DNA of 64,000 nt. Source: Kitasatospora xanthocidica (GTDB taxonomy: Bacteria; Actinomycetota; Actinomycetes; Streptomycetales; Streptomycetaceae). This document shows, one piece after another, positions 7,974 through 16,046 of the stretch; the first letter of the stretch is position 1, and every line of letters begins with the position of its first letter. The notes beneath the pieces were generated by a model. It was not told the DNA's origin, searched no databases, and saw nothing but the letters and a program-made list of their open reading frames with translations. The stretch spans positions 62,001-126,000 of the forward strand of contig NZ_BNBY01000009.1 in assembly GCF_014656195.1 (NCBI RefSeq), given 5' to 3'. The position numbers were made by a program, and so were the translations under genes.

Positions 7974-8120
7974 GTCGCGAGGGAGATGATTCCTCGTCAG
8001 GCGTCAGCGGTGCTACCAGAGCACGTCCTACTTTCAGTAGGAAGAGTCCGTGCGATCCGGGCCTGGCGCTCTACTGTCGGACAGGGTCCGGTGCCTTTCA
8101 CAGGTGCCGGGCCCTGTTCG
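7974..8120 (+). ncRNA. Putative small RNA, copy 1 of a two-member family
   Basis: About 147 bases from the inferred start to the end of a strong terminator hairpin. The core 7998-8071 is 70/74 identical to 41573-41646. Elements in order: a 5' hairpin (CGAGG 7978-7982 with CCTCG 7992-7996), a 31-base invariant block (7998-8028), a hairpin TCCTAC-TTTCA-GTAGGA (8026-8042) enclosed by GCACG/CGTGC (8021-8025 with 8049-8053), an outer CAGGC/GCCTG pairing (7998-8002 with 8061-8065), then the terminator. In copy 2 the two hairpins carry paired base changes. It lies between two minus-strand genes and its terminator is antisense to the last codons of the aldo-keto reductase. Function unknown; a trans-acting regulatory RNA is the simplest guess. 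Confidence 0.7.
8078..8120. terminator. Terminator of small RNA copy 1
   Basis: A 19-bp stem (8078-8096 with 8102-8120, including a few G-U pairs) and loop TTCAC. It overlaps the stop codon and last seven codons of the minus-strand aldo-keto reductase, so it may also stop that transcript. Confidence 0.8.
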
Positions 8121-9012
8121 CGTTCGTCAGGCGGGACAGTTCGTCCTCGGTGAGTGTCAATTCGCCGGCGGCGGCGGAATCGCGGATGGTCTCCGGGCGA
8201 CTGGAGCCCGGGATCGGGATGGTCACCGGGGAGGTGGCCAGCAGCCAGGCGAGGGCGACGCGTTGCGGGCTGACTCCGCGTTCGGCGGCGACGGCGGCGA
8301 ACGCTTCGCCGGCTCCGCCGAGTCCGGCGGAGTGGCCGATGCCGCCGAGGGGGCTCCAGGGGAGGAAGGCCAGGCCCAGTTCGGTGCACAGGTCGAGCAC
8401 CGGCTGGTGTGTGCGGACGGCGGGGGAGTACTCGTTCTGGACCGAGACCAGGGCGTCGCCGAGGATCTCGCGGGCGAGCCGGACCTGGGCGACGTCGACG
8501 TTGGAGATGCCGGCCGCGCGGATCTTTCCCGCCTGGTGGAGGTCCCGGATCGCGCCGAGCGAGTCGGCGTACGGGATGTGCCGGTCCGGGTGGTGCAGCT
8601 GGTAGAGGCCGATCGCCTCGACGCCGAGGCGGCGCAGTGAGCCCTCGCAGGCGCGCTCGAGGTGGGCCGGGTCGCCGTTGACGGTCCAGGTGCCGTCGCC
8701 GGGGCGGCCGCGGCCGCCCTTGGTGGCGATCAGGACGCGGTCGGCGTCCGGGCCGTAGGCGGTGAGGGCCCGGGCGATCAGGTCCTCGTTGTGGCCGTAC
8801 TCGTCGGCGTGCCAGTGGTAGGAGTCGGCGGTGTCGATCAGGGTGATGCCCGCGTCGAGGGCGGCGTGGACGGTGGCGACGGCGCGGGCCTCGTCCGGGC
8901 GGCCCTCGACGGAGAGCGGCATGGCGCCGAGGCCGATCGCGCTGGTCCGGACGGTGCCGAGGAGGCGGGTGGCGGGGTTGGTGGTCGGGCGGATGGCCGG
9001 GTCGGTGGTCAT
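8098..9012 (-). CDS. Aldo/keto reductase
   Basis: A 304-residue NADPH-dependent aldo/keto reductase with the full catalytic tetrad: Asp60 (LIDTAD), Tyr65 (DSYHW), Lys98 (ATKGG) and His140 (LYQLHH). The C-terminal IPIPGSSRPETI stretch is the cofactor phosphate-binding motif. It is the second gene of a two-gene operon: its ATG overlaps the stop of the epimerase gene by 4 bases (ATGA), so translation is probably coupled. Likely reduces a sugar or small aldehyde/ketone handled together with the epimerase. Confidence 0.9.
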   Translation of the reverse strand: MTTDPAIRPTTNPATRLLGTVRTSAIGLGAMPLSVEGRPDEARAVATVHAALDAGITLIDTADSYHWHADEYGHNEDLIARALTAYGPDADRVLIATKGGRGRPGDGTWTVNGDPAHLERACEGSLRRLGVEAIGLYQLHHPDRHIPYADSLGAIRDLHQAGKIRAAGISNVDVAQVRLAREILGDALVSVQNEYSPAVRTHQPVLDLCTELGLAFLPWSPLGGIGHSAGLGGAGEAFAAVAAERGVSPQRVALAWLLATSPVTIPIPGSSRPETIRDSAAAGELTLTEDELSRLTNANRARHL

Positions 9013-9935
9013 GCGGGGAGCTCCTGTCCACGGGTGGCGGCGAGCAGGCCGGGGAGCCAGTCACGGGTGTGCGAGAGGGGGTGGCCGAGCCGCTGGGCGC
9101 GGGAATTGTCCATGCCGTAGTAGCGGTCGAAGGAGAACGGCGAGGCCTCTTCGCCGGGGCCGGGTGCGGCCGTGCGGTAGGGGCGGCCGGCCGCGATGAG
9201 GTCGCAGAGGTCGGTGGCGGTCAGTTCGCCGTGCGAGGAGAGGTTGACCGGGCCGGTGAACTCCTCGGCGGCGGCCCAGGCCAGGAAGGCCGCGGCTTCG
9301 GCCTCGTGGGTGTAGGAGGAGGGCAGGTTCCCGGGGTGCACCAGGACGGGCGCGCCGGTCTCGATCCGCTCGGTGTAGTGGGCGAGCCGGCCGGTGAAGT
9401 CGCCGGCGCCCAGGACGTGTCCGAGCCGGACGGAGACGAACGGGAACGCCCCGCTGCGGGTCAGCACGGCCTCGGCCTGGCGCTTGCCCTCGCCGTACGA
9501 GGTGTCGAGGAACTCCCGGTCGGTCCAGGGGAGTTCCATCCTGACCGGCCATCCGGCCGGGTCGACGGCGGACTCGGCCAGGGGCCGGCCGACGGGGTGC
9601 GGTTCACCGGTGCCACCGGTCCCACCGGTGTCGTAGACCTCGATGGTGGAGGTCATCAGGTAGCGGCCGGTCCGCCCGGTGAAGGCGCGGACGGCGAGTT
9701 CGGCCTGGCGCGGGGTGTAGCAGACCTGGTCGATCACCGTGTCGAAGTCCCGGCCGGCGAGTGCGGCGGTCAGCGCCTTCTCGTCCGCCCGGTCGGCGAC
9801 GAGTGCGGTGACGCCGGGGGGTGGCGGCGTCGAGCCCCGGTTGAGCACGCTGACCCGGACTCCGGAGTCGCGCAGTCGGCTGACCAACTGCCGTCCGAAG
9901 TACCGGTTTCCCCCGATGACGAGCACGTTTTCCAT
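9009..9935 (-). CDS. NAD-dependent epimerase/dehydratase (extended SDR)
   Basis: A 308-residue protein with an N-terminal Rossmann motif LVIGGNRYFGRQLV (a G-x-x-x-x-x-G variant seen in atypical or extended SDRs) and the catalytic Y-x-x-x-K as Tyr147 and Lys151 (SYGEGKR). Family members act on nucleotide sugars or reduce related ketones. The start at ATG 9935 gives the correct Rossmann beginning; the bases before it hold no purine-rich binding site, so a leaderless or very short leader transcript is possible. It is divergent from the Lrp-type regulator at 9981, with only 45 bases between the two starts. Confidence 0.85.
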   Translation of the reverse strand: MENVLVIGGNRYFGRQLVSRLRDSGVRVSVLNRGSTPPPPGVTALVADRADEKALTAALAGRDFDTVIDQVCYTPRQAELAVRAFTGRTGRYLMTSTIEVYDTGGTGGTGEPHPVGRPLAESAVDPAGWPVRMELPWTDREFLDTSYGEGKRQAEAVLTRSGAFPFVSVRLGHVLGAGDFTGRLAHYTERIETGAPVLVHPGNLPSSYTHEAEAAAFLAWAAAEEFTGPVNLSSHGELTATDLCDLIAAGRPYRTAAPGPGEEASPFSFDRYYGMDNSRAQRLGHPLSHTRDWLPGLLAATRGQELPA

Positions 9936-9980
9936 ACCCACAAGTGTTATGGTGCGGCGCGGTTCGATGAAGGGGTGATC

Positions 9981-10520
9981 ATGGGAGTTCAGGCGCTGCG
10001 ACCGAAAGACCAACGGCAGTCGGGCGGTTCGGCCGACGATTCGTCGGTGGGTGCCCGGGGCGGTGCCGGCGGGGGTCTGGACGCGGTCGACCTGCGGCTG
10101 CTGGAGCTGCTCCAGTCGGAGGGCCGGATCACGCTCAGCGAGCTGGGCCGGCGGGTGAACCTCAGCCCGGCCGCGGTCGGGGAGCGGGTGCGCCGGCTGG
10201 AGGCGGGCGGCACGATCACCGGGTACGCGGCGCAGGTCGCGCCGGAGCGGCTGGGGTACGGCATCCGGGCCTTCGTCCGGGTCTCGCCGCACGCCCGGAT
10301 GACGGTGAAGTACCTGCGCAGCCAGGACCTGCTGCACCGGCCGGAGGTGCTGGAGGTGCACCACGTGATCGGTGAGGACTGCTGGGTGTTCAAGGTCGCG
10401 GCGCGGGACACCGCGCACCTGGAGGAGCTGATCGAGGTGATCTCGCTGCTGGGACGGACGACGACCTCGGTGATCCTCTCCTCGCCGGTGGACCAGCGGG
10501 TGCTGCTGCCCTCGGACTGA
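9981..10520 (+). CDS. Lrp/AsnC-family regulator
   Basis: A 179-residue regulator. Residues about 35-80 form the AsnC-type winged helix-turn-helix (LDAVDLRLLELLQSEGRI then LSELGRRVNLSPAAVGERVRRL), and residues 90-175 a single RAM effector domain (FVRVSPHARM, EVLEVHHVIGEDCWVFKV). A glycine/serine-rich 30-residue extension precedes the HTH. ATG 9981 follows GAAGGGG. The 45-base divergent spacing to the epimerase/reductase operon strongly suggests it controls that operon and itself. Confidence 0.9.
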   Translation: MGVQALRPKDQRQSGGSADDSSVGARGGAGGGLDAVDLRLLELLQSEGRITLSELGRRVNLSPAAVGERVRRLEAGGTITGYAAQVAPERLGYGIRAFVRVSPHARMTVKYLRSQDLLHRPEVLEVHHVIGEDCWVFKVAARDTAHLEELIEVISLLGRTTTSVILSSPVDQRVLLPSD

Positions 10521-10569
10521 CGGGGCGCCCCGGCCGGACTGACGGGGGTTCGAAGACGGGCCCGGGGGC

Positions 10570-11376
10570 TCAGGACGGTTGCCGGTCCGAGCCCAGTTCG
10601 CGCGAGATCCGCAGCCCGGCCTGGGCCACGACCGGACCGAGGGCGCGCACCCGGGCGGCCGTCATCCGCGAGGTGAGTCCGGAGACGGAGAGCGCCGCCG
10701 TCACCTCGCCGGTGTGGTCGAAGATCGGCGCGGCGACGCAGCGCACCTCGGGCTCGTTCTCCCGGTCGTCGATGGAGTAGCCGCGGGCGCGGATCCGGGC
10801 GAGGTCGGCGCGCAGCCGGGTCTCGTCCGCGATGGTCCAGGCGGTCACCGGGCGCAGGCCGGCCGCGACGACCTCGGTGACGGCCTCGTCGGGGAGCCAG
10901 GCGAGGATGGCCTTCCCGGTGGCGGTGCAGTAGGCGGGGGCGCGGCTGCCGACCCGGGAGGCCATCCGGACGTTGGTCTCGTCCTCGACCTTGTCCAGGT
11001 AGACGATGCCGGGGGCCTGCCAGACGGTCAGGTGGACGGTCTCGCCGGCCTCGCGCTGGAGCCGGCGCAGGTGTTCGGCGGCGACGCTGCGCAGGTCGAG
11101 GGTGGTCAGGTAGGCCTGGCCGAGGCGCAGCGAGCCGTGGCCGAGCCGGAACCACCCGGTCTCGCGGTCGCGGTCGAGCAGGTGCTCGTCGAGCAGTGGT
11201 CCGGCGAGCCGCAGCACGGTGCTCTTGTTGAGGTCGAGGGCCTCGGCGAGTTGGGCGAGCGGGACGCCGCGCCCGTCGGCGTGGTCGCGGACGTAGCCGA
11301 GGACGGCGAGCGCGCGGCGCAGCGAGGAGGACTGGTTGCGTTCGGTCGCGGGCTTCTTGGGTGCCGTCTCCGTCAT
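10570..11376 (-). CDS. IclR-family regulator
   Basis: A 268-residue regulator with an N-terminal winged HTH (about 18-75; LAVLGYVRDHADGRGVPLAQLAEALDLNKSTVLRL) and a C-terminal IclR effector domain (about 85-262; LTVWQAPGIVYLDKVE, then YCTATGKAILAWLP, a hallmark of the family, and RCVAAPIFDHTGEVTAALSVSG). It is divergent from the sugar ABC transporter operon at 11763, so I infer it represses that operon and responds to its imported substrate. Confidence 0.92.
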   Translation of the reverse strand: MTETAPKKPATERNQSSSLRRALAVLGYVRDHADGRGVPLAQLAEALDLNKSTVLRLAGPLLDEHLLDRDRETGWFRLGHGSLRLGQAYLTTLDLRSVAAEHLRRLQREAGETVHLTVWQAPGIVYLDKVEDETNVRMASRVGSRAPAYCTATGKAILAWLPDEAVTEVVAAGLRPVTAWTIADETRLRADLARIRARGYSIDDRENEPEVRCVAAPIFDHTGEVTAALSVSGLTSRMTAARVRALGPVVAQAGLRISRELGSDRQPS

Positions 11377-11762
11377 GGGTCGGGTCCGTTCCCTGGTGGT
11401 GTGTTCCCCGGTGGTGTTTCCCGGTGGTGCGTGCCGGTGCCGTGTTCCCCGGTGGTGTTCCGCGGGTGTTCCCCCGCGCGTCGGCGGCGGTTGTCAGAAC
11501 GTACCCGTTCGAGGCCGTGGCACCGCGTCTTCGATACAACGTTGTGCATTGCAAAACTTTCGTCAACCCCCTCTTGTTGGCGCCGATCGCCCCCGCCTAA
11601 CGTCCCTGCCATCGAGCAGGCGACGTCGCCCACCCGAGCGCTGCGGCCTGCCCCCACCCCACCACTTCACCCACCATCGGCCCCGGTCAGGGCCTGCTTC
11701 GACGCGCCCGCCCCCGGCGGCGCGCGTCCCGGCGGCAGCTGTCGGGAGGGGAGGTCTCCACC
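11377..11762. promoter_or_regulatory. Divergent control region of IclR regulator and ABC transporter
   Basis: A 386-base gene-free region. Near the IclR start it holds a loose array of ccggtggtgttcc-like units (about 11390-11470). A perfect 10-base palindrome ACAACGTTGT at 11536-11545 in an unusually A/T-rich stretch, followed by TGCATTGCA, is the best operator candidate. No gene is seen. Confidence 0.5.
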
Positions 11763-13118
11763 ATGCGACCCATCGGACGGACCGCGGTGGCCGCGGTGCT
11801 CGCCGCCGGCTGCCTGGCCGCCACCGCCTGCGCCCCGGGCACCGCCTCGTCGGCGGGCGGCAGGGCCGGTGACGACCGGACCGGCACGCTGCAGGTCTGG
11901 CTGTACAACGAGGCGGGCAACGCGGCCAAGGAGGCCGTGATCGCCAAGGCCGTCAGCGAGTTCCACTCCTCCCACCAGGGCGTCACCGTCAACGTCAGCT
12001 ACATCGACACCGACGCCTCGGCCCGCGCGGCCAAGATGAAGGGCGCCTTCAACGACCCCAACAGCGCCCCGGACCTGGTCGAGTTCGGCAACACCGACCT
12101 GCCCGGCTACGTCGCCGCCGGCGGCCTCGCCGAGATCGGCGCCGACCTGGACGCCTGGAAGGACAAGGGCGACCTCGACCCGGCGATCGCCAGGACCGCC
12201 GTGGTGGACGGCAGGACCTACGGCCTGCCCTGGTGGGTCGGCGTACGCGCGCTCTACTACCGCACCGACCTGTTCGCCGAGGCCGGGCTCACCCCGCCGA
12301 CCTCGTACGCCGAACTGGTCACCGCCACCCGGAAGATCCACGCCGCGCACCCGGACACCTTCGGCATCGCGGTCGGCGGCAAGTACACCTTCGGCGCGCT
12401 GCCCTTCGTCTGGGACGCGGGCGGCGACATCGCGGCGAAGGACGGCGCGACGAAGGACGGTGCCGCCAAGGACGGTGCCGCCAAGGACGGTGCCGCGTTC
12501 AAGGCGGCCCTCGACTCGCCCGCCTCGCAGGCCGGGATCAGGCGCTACACCGACCTCTTCGGCGCCGACGGCTGTCCCGCCCAGCAGTGCGCGGACCTGA
12601 CCGGCGGGAAGACCGTCGACCTGTTCGCCGCCGGGAAGTCGGCGATGGCGATCCTGCTCAACTCCAACCGCGGCAAGGTGGAGGCGGGCGCGGCCAAGGG
12701 CAGGTACGGCGTGGTGCCGCTGCCCGGCGAGAAGCCCGGCTCGGTCGCCCCGGCCTTCGCCGGCGGCAACAACCTGGGCGTCATGAAGGCGGCCAGGCAC
12801 CGCACGCTGGCCGTCGAGTTCGCCGAGCTGCTGGCGAGCCCGGCGTACCAGGAGCAGATGTACGACGCGATGGGCAACCTGCCGACGCTCAGGTCCGTCA
12901 GCGGCAAGGTCGCGGCGAAGGACCCGTTCCTGAAGCCGTTCACCGACACCATCGCGGCCGGCACCAGGTTCGTCCCGCTCCACCAGGCCTGGGCGCAGAT
13001 CGACGCCCAAGCGGTGATCCCGACGATGCTGCAGCAGGTCGTCACCGGCAAGGCGGACGTGGCCAAGGCCTCCGGCGACGCCGCGGCGCAGATCGACGCG
13101 GCCTTCGCCGGGCACTGA
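11763..13118 (+). CDS. Carbohydrate ABC transporter, solute-binding lipoprotein
   Basis: A 451-residue binding protein of the sugar-binding family 1. The N-terminus is a lipoprotein signal with a plausible lipobox cysteine at 23 (ATAC). The body has the family features: LQVWLYNEAGN, DLVEFGNTDLPGYVAAGGLAEI, YGLPWWVGVRALYYRTDLFAEAGL and AIVEFAELLASP-like C-terminus. It delivers a sugar to the two permeases that follow. No ATPase gene is nearby; streptomycetes commonly share the MsiK ATPase among such systems. Unusual: residues about 221-245 contain three to four KDGAA units from a 15-base tandem repeat. Start at ATG 11763 after GGGAGGGGAGG. Confidence 0.9.
   Translation: MRPIGRTAVAAVLAAGCLAATACAPGTASSAGGRAGDDRTGTLQVWLYNEAGNAAKEAVIAKAVSEFHSSHQGVTVNVSYIDTDASARAAKMKGAFNDPNSAPDLVEFGNTDLPGYVAAGGLAEIGADLDAWKDKGDLDPAIARTAVVDGRTYGLPWWVGVRALYYRTDLFAEAGLTPPTSYAELVTATRKIHAAHPDTFGIAVGGKYTFGALPFVWDAGGDIAAKDGATKDGAAKDGAAKDGAAFKAALDSPASQAGIRRYTDLFGADGCPAQQCADLTGGKTVDLFAAGKSAMAILLNSNRGKVEAGAAKGRYGVVPLPGEKPGSVAPAFAGGNNLGVMKAARHRTLAVEFAELLASPAYQEQMYDAMGNLPTLRSVSGKVAAKDPFLKPFTDTIAAGTRFVPLHQAWAQIDAQAVIPTMLQQVVTGKADVAKASGDAAAQIDAAFAGH
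12437..12500 (+). repeat. 15-base in-frame repeat inside the sugar-binding protein gene
   Basis: Four near-identical units of aaggacggtgccgcc encode K-D-G-A-A/T in tandem within the binding protein, a surface-loop insertion not expected in the family. Confidence 0.85.
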
Positions 13119-13167
13119 CGACGGCTGGCGGTCGGGCGTGCCCCGCACCGTCGTGTGTCCGACGCTC

Positions 13168-13238
13168 ACGCGCCTGACGGTCCCGCGCCTGACGGCCACC
13201 CACCTGACGGCCCCGCGCCTGACGCTCCCAGTCCCGGT
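13168..13238 (+). repeat. Imperfect repeat upstream of first permease
   Basis: Four near-copies of cgcctgacggyccc in the 145-base gap between the binding protein and the first permease. No gene is called here. Confidence 0.6.
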
Positions 13239-13263
13239 TCGTCACAGAGAGCAGGTCCCGCAC

Positions 13264-14187
13264 GTGTCCGCATCCACCACGGCACCCCCGGGCGGCCGGC
13301 GCCGTCGGCCCCCGTTGCTGCTGCTCCTGCCGGCCGCACTCGTCCTGATCCCGCTGGTCGCCTACCCGATCTACCAGCTCGGCCTGCTGTCCGTCCTGGA
13401 CTTCGGGCAGGCCCAGGCGTCCGGCGGCGTGCCGACCTCCTTCGTCGGGTTCGGCAACTACGCCACGATCCTGGCGGACGAGCAGTTCTGGACGGTGCTG
13501 CTGCAGACCGTCGGCTTCGCCGCGTTCTGCGTGGTCGCCACCCTGGCCGTCGGCGCCACCCTCGCGGTGCTGCTCACCAAGGTCGGCCGATGGCCGCGGC
13601 TGCTGCTGACCACCGCGGCCGTCGCGGCCTGGGCGGCGCCGGCGATGACCGGTTCGACGGTGTGGAGCTTCCTGTTCGACACCAACCTCGGCCTGGTCAA
13701 CCACACCCTGGAGCGGATCGGGCTCTCCGGCTTCCACGAGTTCAACTGGTTCTACGACAAGTGGACGGCGTTCCTGATCGTCGGCGCCGTGGTGGTGTGG
13801 CACTCCTTCCCGTTCGTGATGGTCACCCTGTACGCGGGCATCCGCGCCATCCCGGAGGAGGTCATGGAGGCGGCCGCGCTGGACGGCGCCGGCACCTGGA
13901 CCACCTTCCGCCGGATCACCGCGCCGATGCTGCGGCCGATCCTGACCATCGTGGTGATCCAGTCGGTGATCTGGGACTTCAAGGTCTTCACCCAGATCTA
14001 CGTGATGACCGAGGGCGGCGGCATCGCCGGCCAGAACCTGGTGCTCAACGTGTACGCGTACCAGAAGGCCTTCGCCTCCTCGCAGTACGGGCTGGGCGCG
14101 GCGATCGGCGTGATCATGCTGCTGATCCTGGTGGTCCCGACGGTCCTGTACATCCGCGGCCTGCGACGGACGGGGAACGAGCTGTGA
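13264..14187 (+). CDS. Carbohydrate ABC transporter permease (MalF type)
   Basis: A 307-residue inner-membrane protein with about six helices. The cytoplasmic EAA loop that contacts the ATPase reads EEVMEAAALDGAGTWTTFRRITAPML (around 198-223). I prefer the GTG at 13264, after GAGAGCAGG, to longer in-frame starts because the N-terminus then reads as a short basic lead into helix 1. The stop overlaps the GTG of the next gene by 4 bases. Confidence 0.88.
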   Translation: MSASTTAPPGGRRRRPPLLLLLPAALVLIPLVAYPIYQLGLLSVLDFGQAQASGGVPTSFVGFGNYATILADEQFWTVLLQTVGFAAFCVVATLAVGATLAVLLTKVGRWPRLLLTTAAVAAWAAPAMTGSTVWSFLFDTNLGLVNHTLERIGLSGFHEFNWFYDKWTAFLIVGAVVVWHSFPFVMVTLYAGIRAIPEEVMEAAALDGAGTWTTFRRITAPMLRPILTIVVIQSVIWDFKVFTQIYVMTEGGGIAGQNLVLNVYAYQKAFASSQYGLGAAIGVIMLLILVVPTVLYIRGLRRTGNEL

Positions 14188-15089
14188 ACATCCTCCGCAA
14201 CAGCCGCAACAGCCGCAACAGCCGCAACAGCCGCAACAGCCGCAACAGCCGCGGCCGGTGGCGGCTCGCGGCCGACACCGGCGCGGTCGTGGTGGCGCTG
14301 GTCACCGCCTTCCCGGTTTTCTGGATGGTGCTCTCGGCCTTCAAGCCCAAGGGCGAGGTGCAGTCGCTGGACCCGAAGCCCTGGACGGCCCACCCCACGC
14401 TGGAGAGCTTCCGCCAGGTGCTGAGCGTGGACGGCTTCGGCCGGTACTTCCTGAACAGCCTGGTGGTCGCGCTGTCGGTGGTGGTGCTCTCGGCGGTCGT
14501 GGTGTTCCTGGCCGCGGTGGCGGTGACCAGGTTCAGGTTCCGGTTCCGCACCACGATCATGGTGATGTTCCTGATCGCCCAGATGATCCCGGTCGAGGCG
14601 CTGACCATCCCGCTGTTCTTCATGTTCCGCGACGCCGGGCGGTTCGTCCCGGGCGTCGGGCTGAACACCCTGGCCTCGCTGGTCCTGGTGCAGTTGGCGT
14701 TCTCGCTGCCGTTCGGGATCTGGATGATGCGCGGCTTCGTCGCCGCCGTCCCGGTGTCGATCGAGGAGGCCGCGCAGATCGACGGCGCGAGCCGGACCCG
14801 CATCCTGTGGCGGATCCTGCTGCCGCTGGTGGCCCCCGGCCTCGCCGCGACCAGCGTGTTCTCCTTCATCGCGGCGTGGAACGACTTCGTCTTCGCCAAG
14901 ACCTTCATCATCAGCGCCACCGACAACCAGACGCTGCCCTCGGCGCTGCTGGTCTTCTTCAAACCGGACGAGAACGACTGGGGCGGCATCATGGCGGCGT
15001 CCACGCTGATGACGGTGCCGGTGCTGATCTTCTTCGTCGCGGTGCAGCGCAAGCTGGTGTCCGGACTGGCGGGCGCGGTGAAGGACTGA
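14184..15089 (+). CDS. Carbohydrate ABC transporter permease (MalG type) with NSR-repeat N-terminus
   Basis: A 301-residue partner permease. It has about six helices and the EAA loop IEEAAQIDGASRTRILWRILLPL. Translation is coupled to the first permease by a GTGA overlap (14184-14187). Very unusual N-terminus: residues 6-23 are six exact Asn-Ser-Arg units encoded by a 9-base tandem repeat (14199-14252), placing 6 arginines on the cytoplasmic side before helix 1. The rest is an ordinary member of the family. Confidence 0.88.
   Translation: MNILRNSRNSRNSRNSRNSRNSRGRWRLAADTGAVVVALVTAFPVFWMVLSAFKPKGEVQSLDPKPWTAHPTLESFRQVLSVDGFGRYFLNSLVVALSVVVLSAVVVFLAAVAVTRFRFRFRTTIMVMFLIAQMIPVEALTIPLFFMFRDAGRFVPGVGLNTLASLVLVQLAFSLPFGIWMMRGFVAAVPVSIEEAAQIDGASRTRILWRILLPLVAPGLAATSVFSFIAAWNDFVFAKTFIISATDNQTLPSALLVFFKPDENDWGGIMAASTLMTVPVLIFFVAVQRKLVSGLAGAVKD
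14199..14252 (+). repeat. 9-base tandem repeat x6 (NSR units) in permease gene
   Basis: Six exact copies of aacagccgc, in frame, encoding (Asn-Ser-Arg)6 at the extreme N-terminus of the second permease. Confidence 0.95.
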
Positions 15090-15161
15090 CGCGGTGAAGG
15101 CCCGGCGCGGTGGAAGACCGAGGCGGTGACGGACTGACCGGAGGACCGGTACCCGGTCGGC

Positions 15162-15920
15162 TCAGGCCGCCCGCGCGGACTCCCGGGACGGGACGGCGAC
15201 CAGGACGAACACCGCCCCGGCGTCGTCCCGGACCAGTGCGGCGCGGCCGAACGGCGTCGGCCCGGGCCCGGTGAGGACGGTGCCGCCGAGGGCGCGCAGC
15301 AGGTCGGCGGCGCGGTCGGTGTCGGCGGTGCCGAAGTGGGCCAGCCAGCGCGCTTCGTCACCGGCACCGGACGGGCCGAGGCTGCAGGCCGGGAGGCCGC
15401 CGGCCCGGGCGAGGGAGTGGCCGGCCCGTGGCCGGTCGTAGGTGTAGCCGAAGACGCGGCGGTAGAAGGCGCGGGCGGCGTCGGGCTCGGGGGAGAGGTG
15501 CTCGTTCCAGGTGAGCGCACCGGGCTCGTCCACCAGGCCGGCCCCGTCGATGGCGCCCGCCTGCCAGAGGCCGAAGGGCGCGCCGAGCGGGTCCACGGCG
15601 AGCGCGGCCCGCCCCTGGTCGGGGACCTCGTACGGTTCGCGGGTGATCCGGCCGTCCGCGGCGCGGATCAGCGTGGCGGTGCGGCGGAGGTCGGCGCAGG
15701 CGAGGTGGGTGGTCCAGCCGACGGGCAGCGCGGGGTCCGGGGGTGGTCCGACGGCCGCGACCTGGGCGCCGTACCGGGTGGCGACCGCCTCGGCGGGGCC
15801 GGTCGGGACGAACTCCCAGTCGAACAGGGCGCCGTAGAAGCGCTGCGCCCCGGGGCCGTCCGGGGTCGTGAGCACGACCCAGCAGGGGACGCCCTCGTGG
15901 TACCTGCCCGGCTTCGGCAT
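15162..15920 (-). CDS. Glyoxalase/VOC-family protein, two tandem VOC domains
   Basis: A 252-residue protein made of two glyoxalase-like domains: residues 5-118 (VPCWVVLTTPDGPGAQRFYGALFDWEF) and 128-245 (LTWNEHLSPEPDAARAFYRRVFGYTYD). Each has the F-Y-x-x-x-F-x-W/Y signature of the VOC fold. The metal and substrate are not clear; similar streptomycete proteins are often annotated as hydroxylases or bleomycin-resistance-like without proof. Start ATG 15920 after GGAGGG; an upstream ATG at 15965 lacks a binding site. Confidence 0.8.
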   Translation of the reverse strand: MPKPGRYHEGVPCWVVLTTPDGPGAQRFYGALFDWEFVPTGPAEAVATRYGAQVAAVGPPPDPALPVGWTTHLACADLRRTATLIRAADGRITREPYEVPDQGRAALAVDPLGAPFGLWQAGAIDGAGLVDEPGALTWNEHLSPEPDAARAFYRRVFGYTYDRPRAGHSLARAGGLPACSLGPSGAGDEARWLAHFGTADTDRAADLLRALGGTVLTGPGPTPFGRAALVRDDAGAVFVLVAVPSRESARAA

Positions 15921-16046
15921 GCCGCCGCCCTCCTGCTGCCACTGGCCACAGCCACCGGCCCCCACCCGCCAGCCTCCGCGCCGGGCGGGGGCGCGGCAAC
16001 CGGGGGCGGGGCAGCGAGTGGCGCGGCGGCCGAGCCGGTCCGGGGC

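Noticed and set aside
7986-8152. An ATG-started frame inside small RNA copy 1, matched by a similar frame in copy 2 (shared QASAVLPEHV-type residues)
   Set aside because: The frame uses codons such as CTA, TCA, AGA and GTA that are rare in this genome, two of the four core differences between copies preserve an RNA helix while changing an amino acid, and no stop codon occurs before either terminator. RNA function explains the data better.
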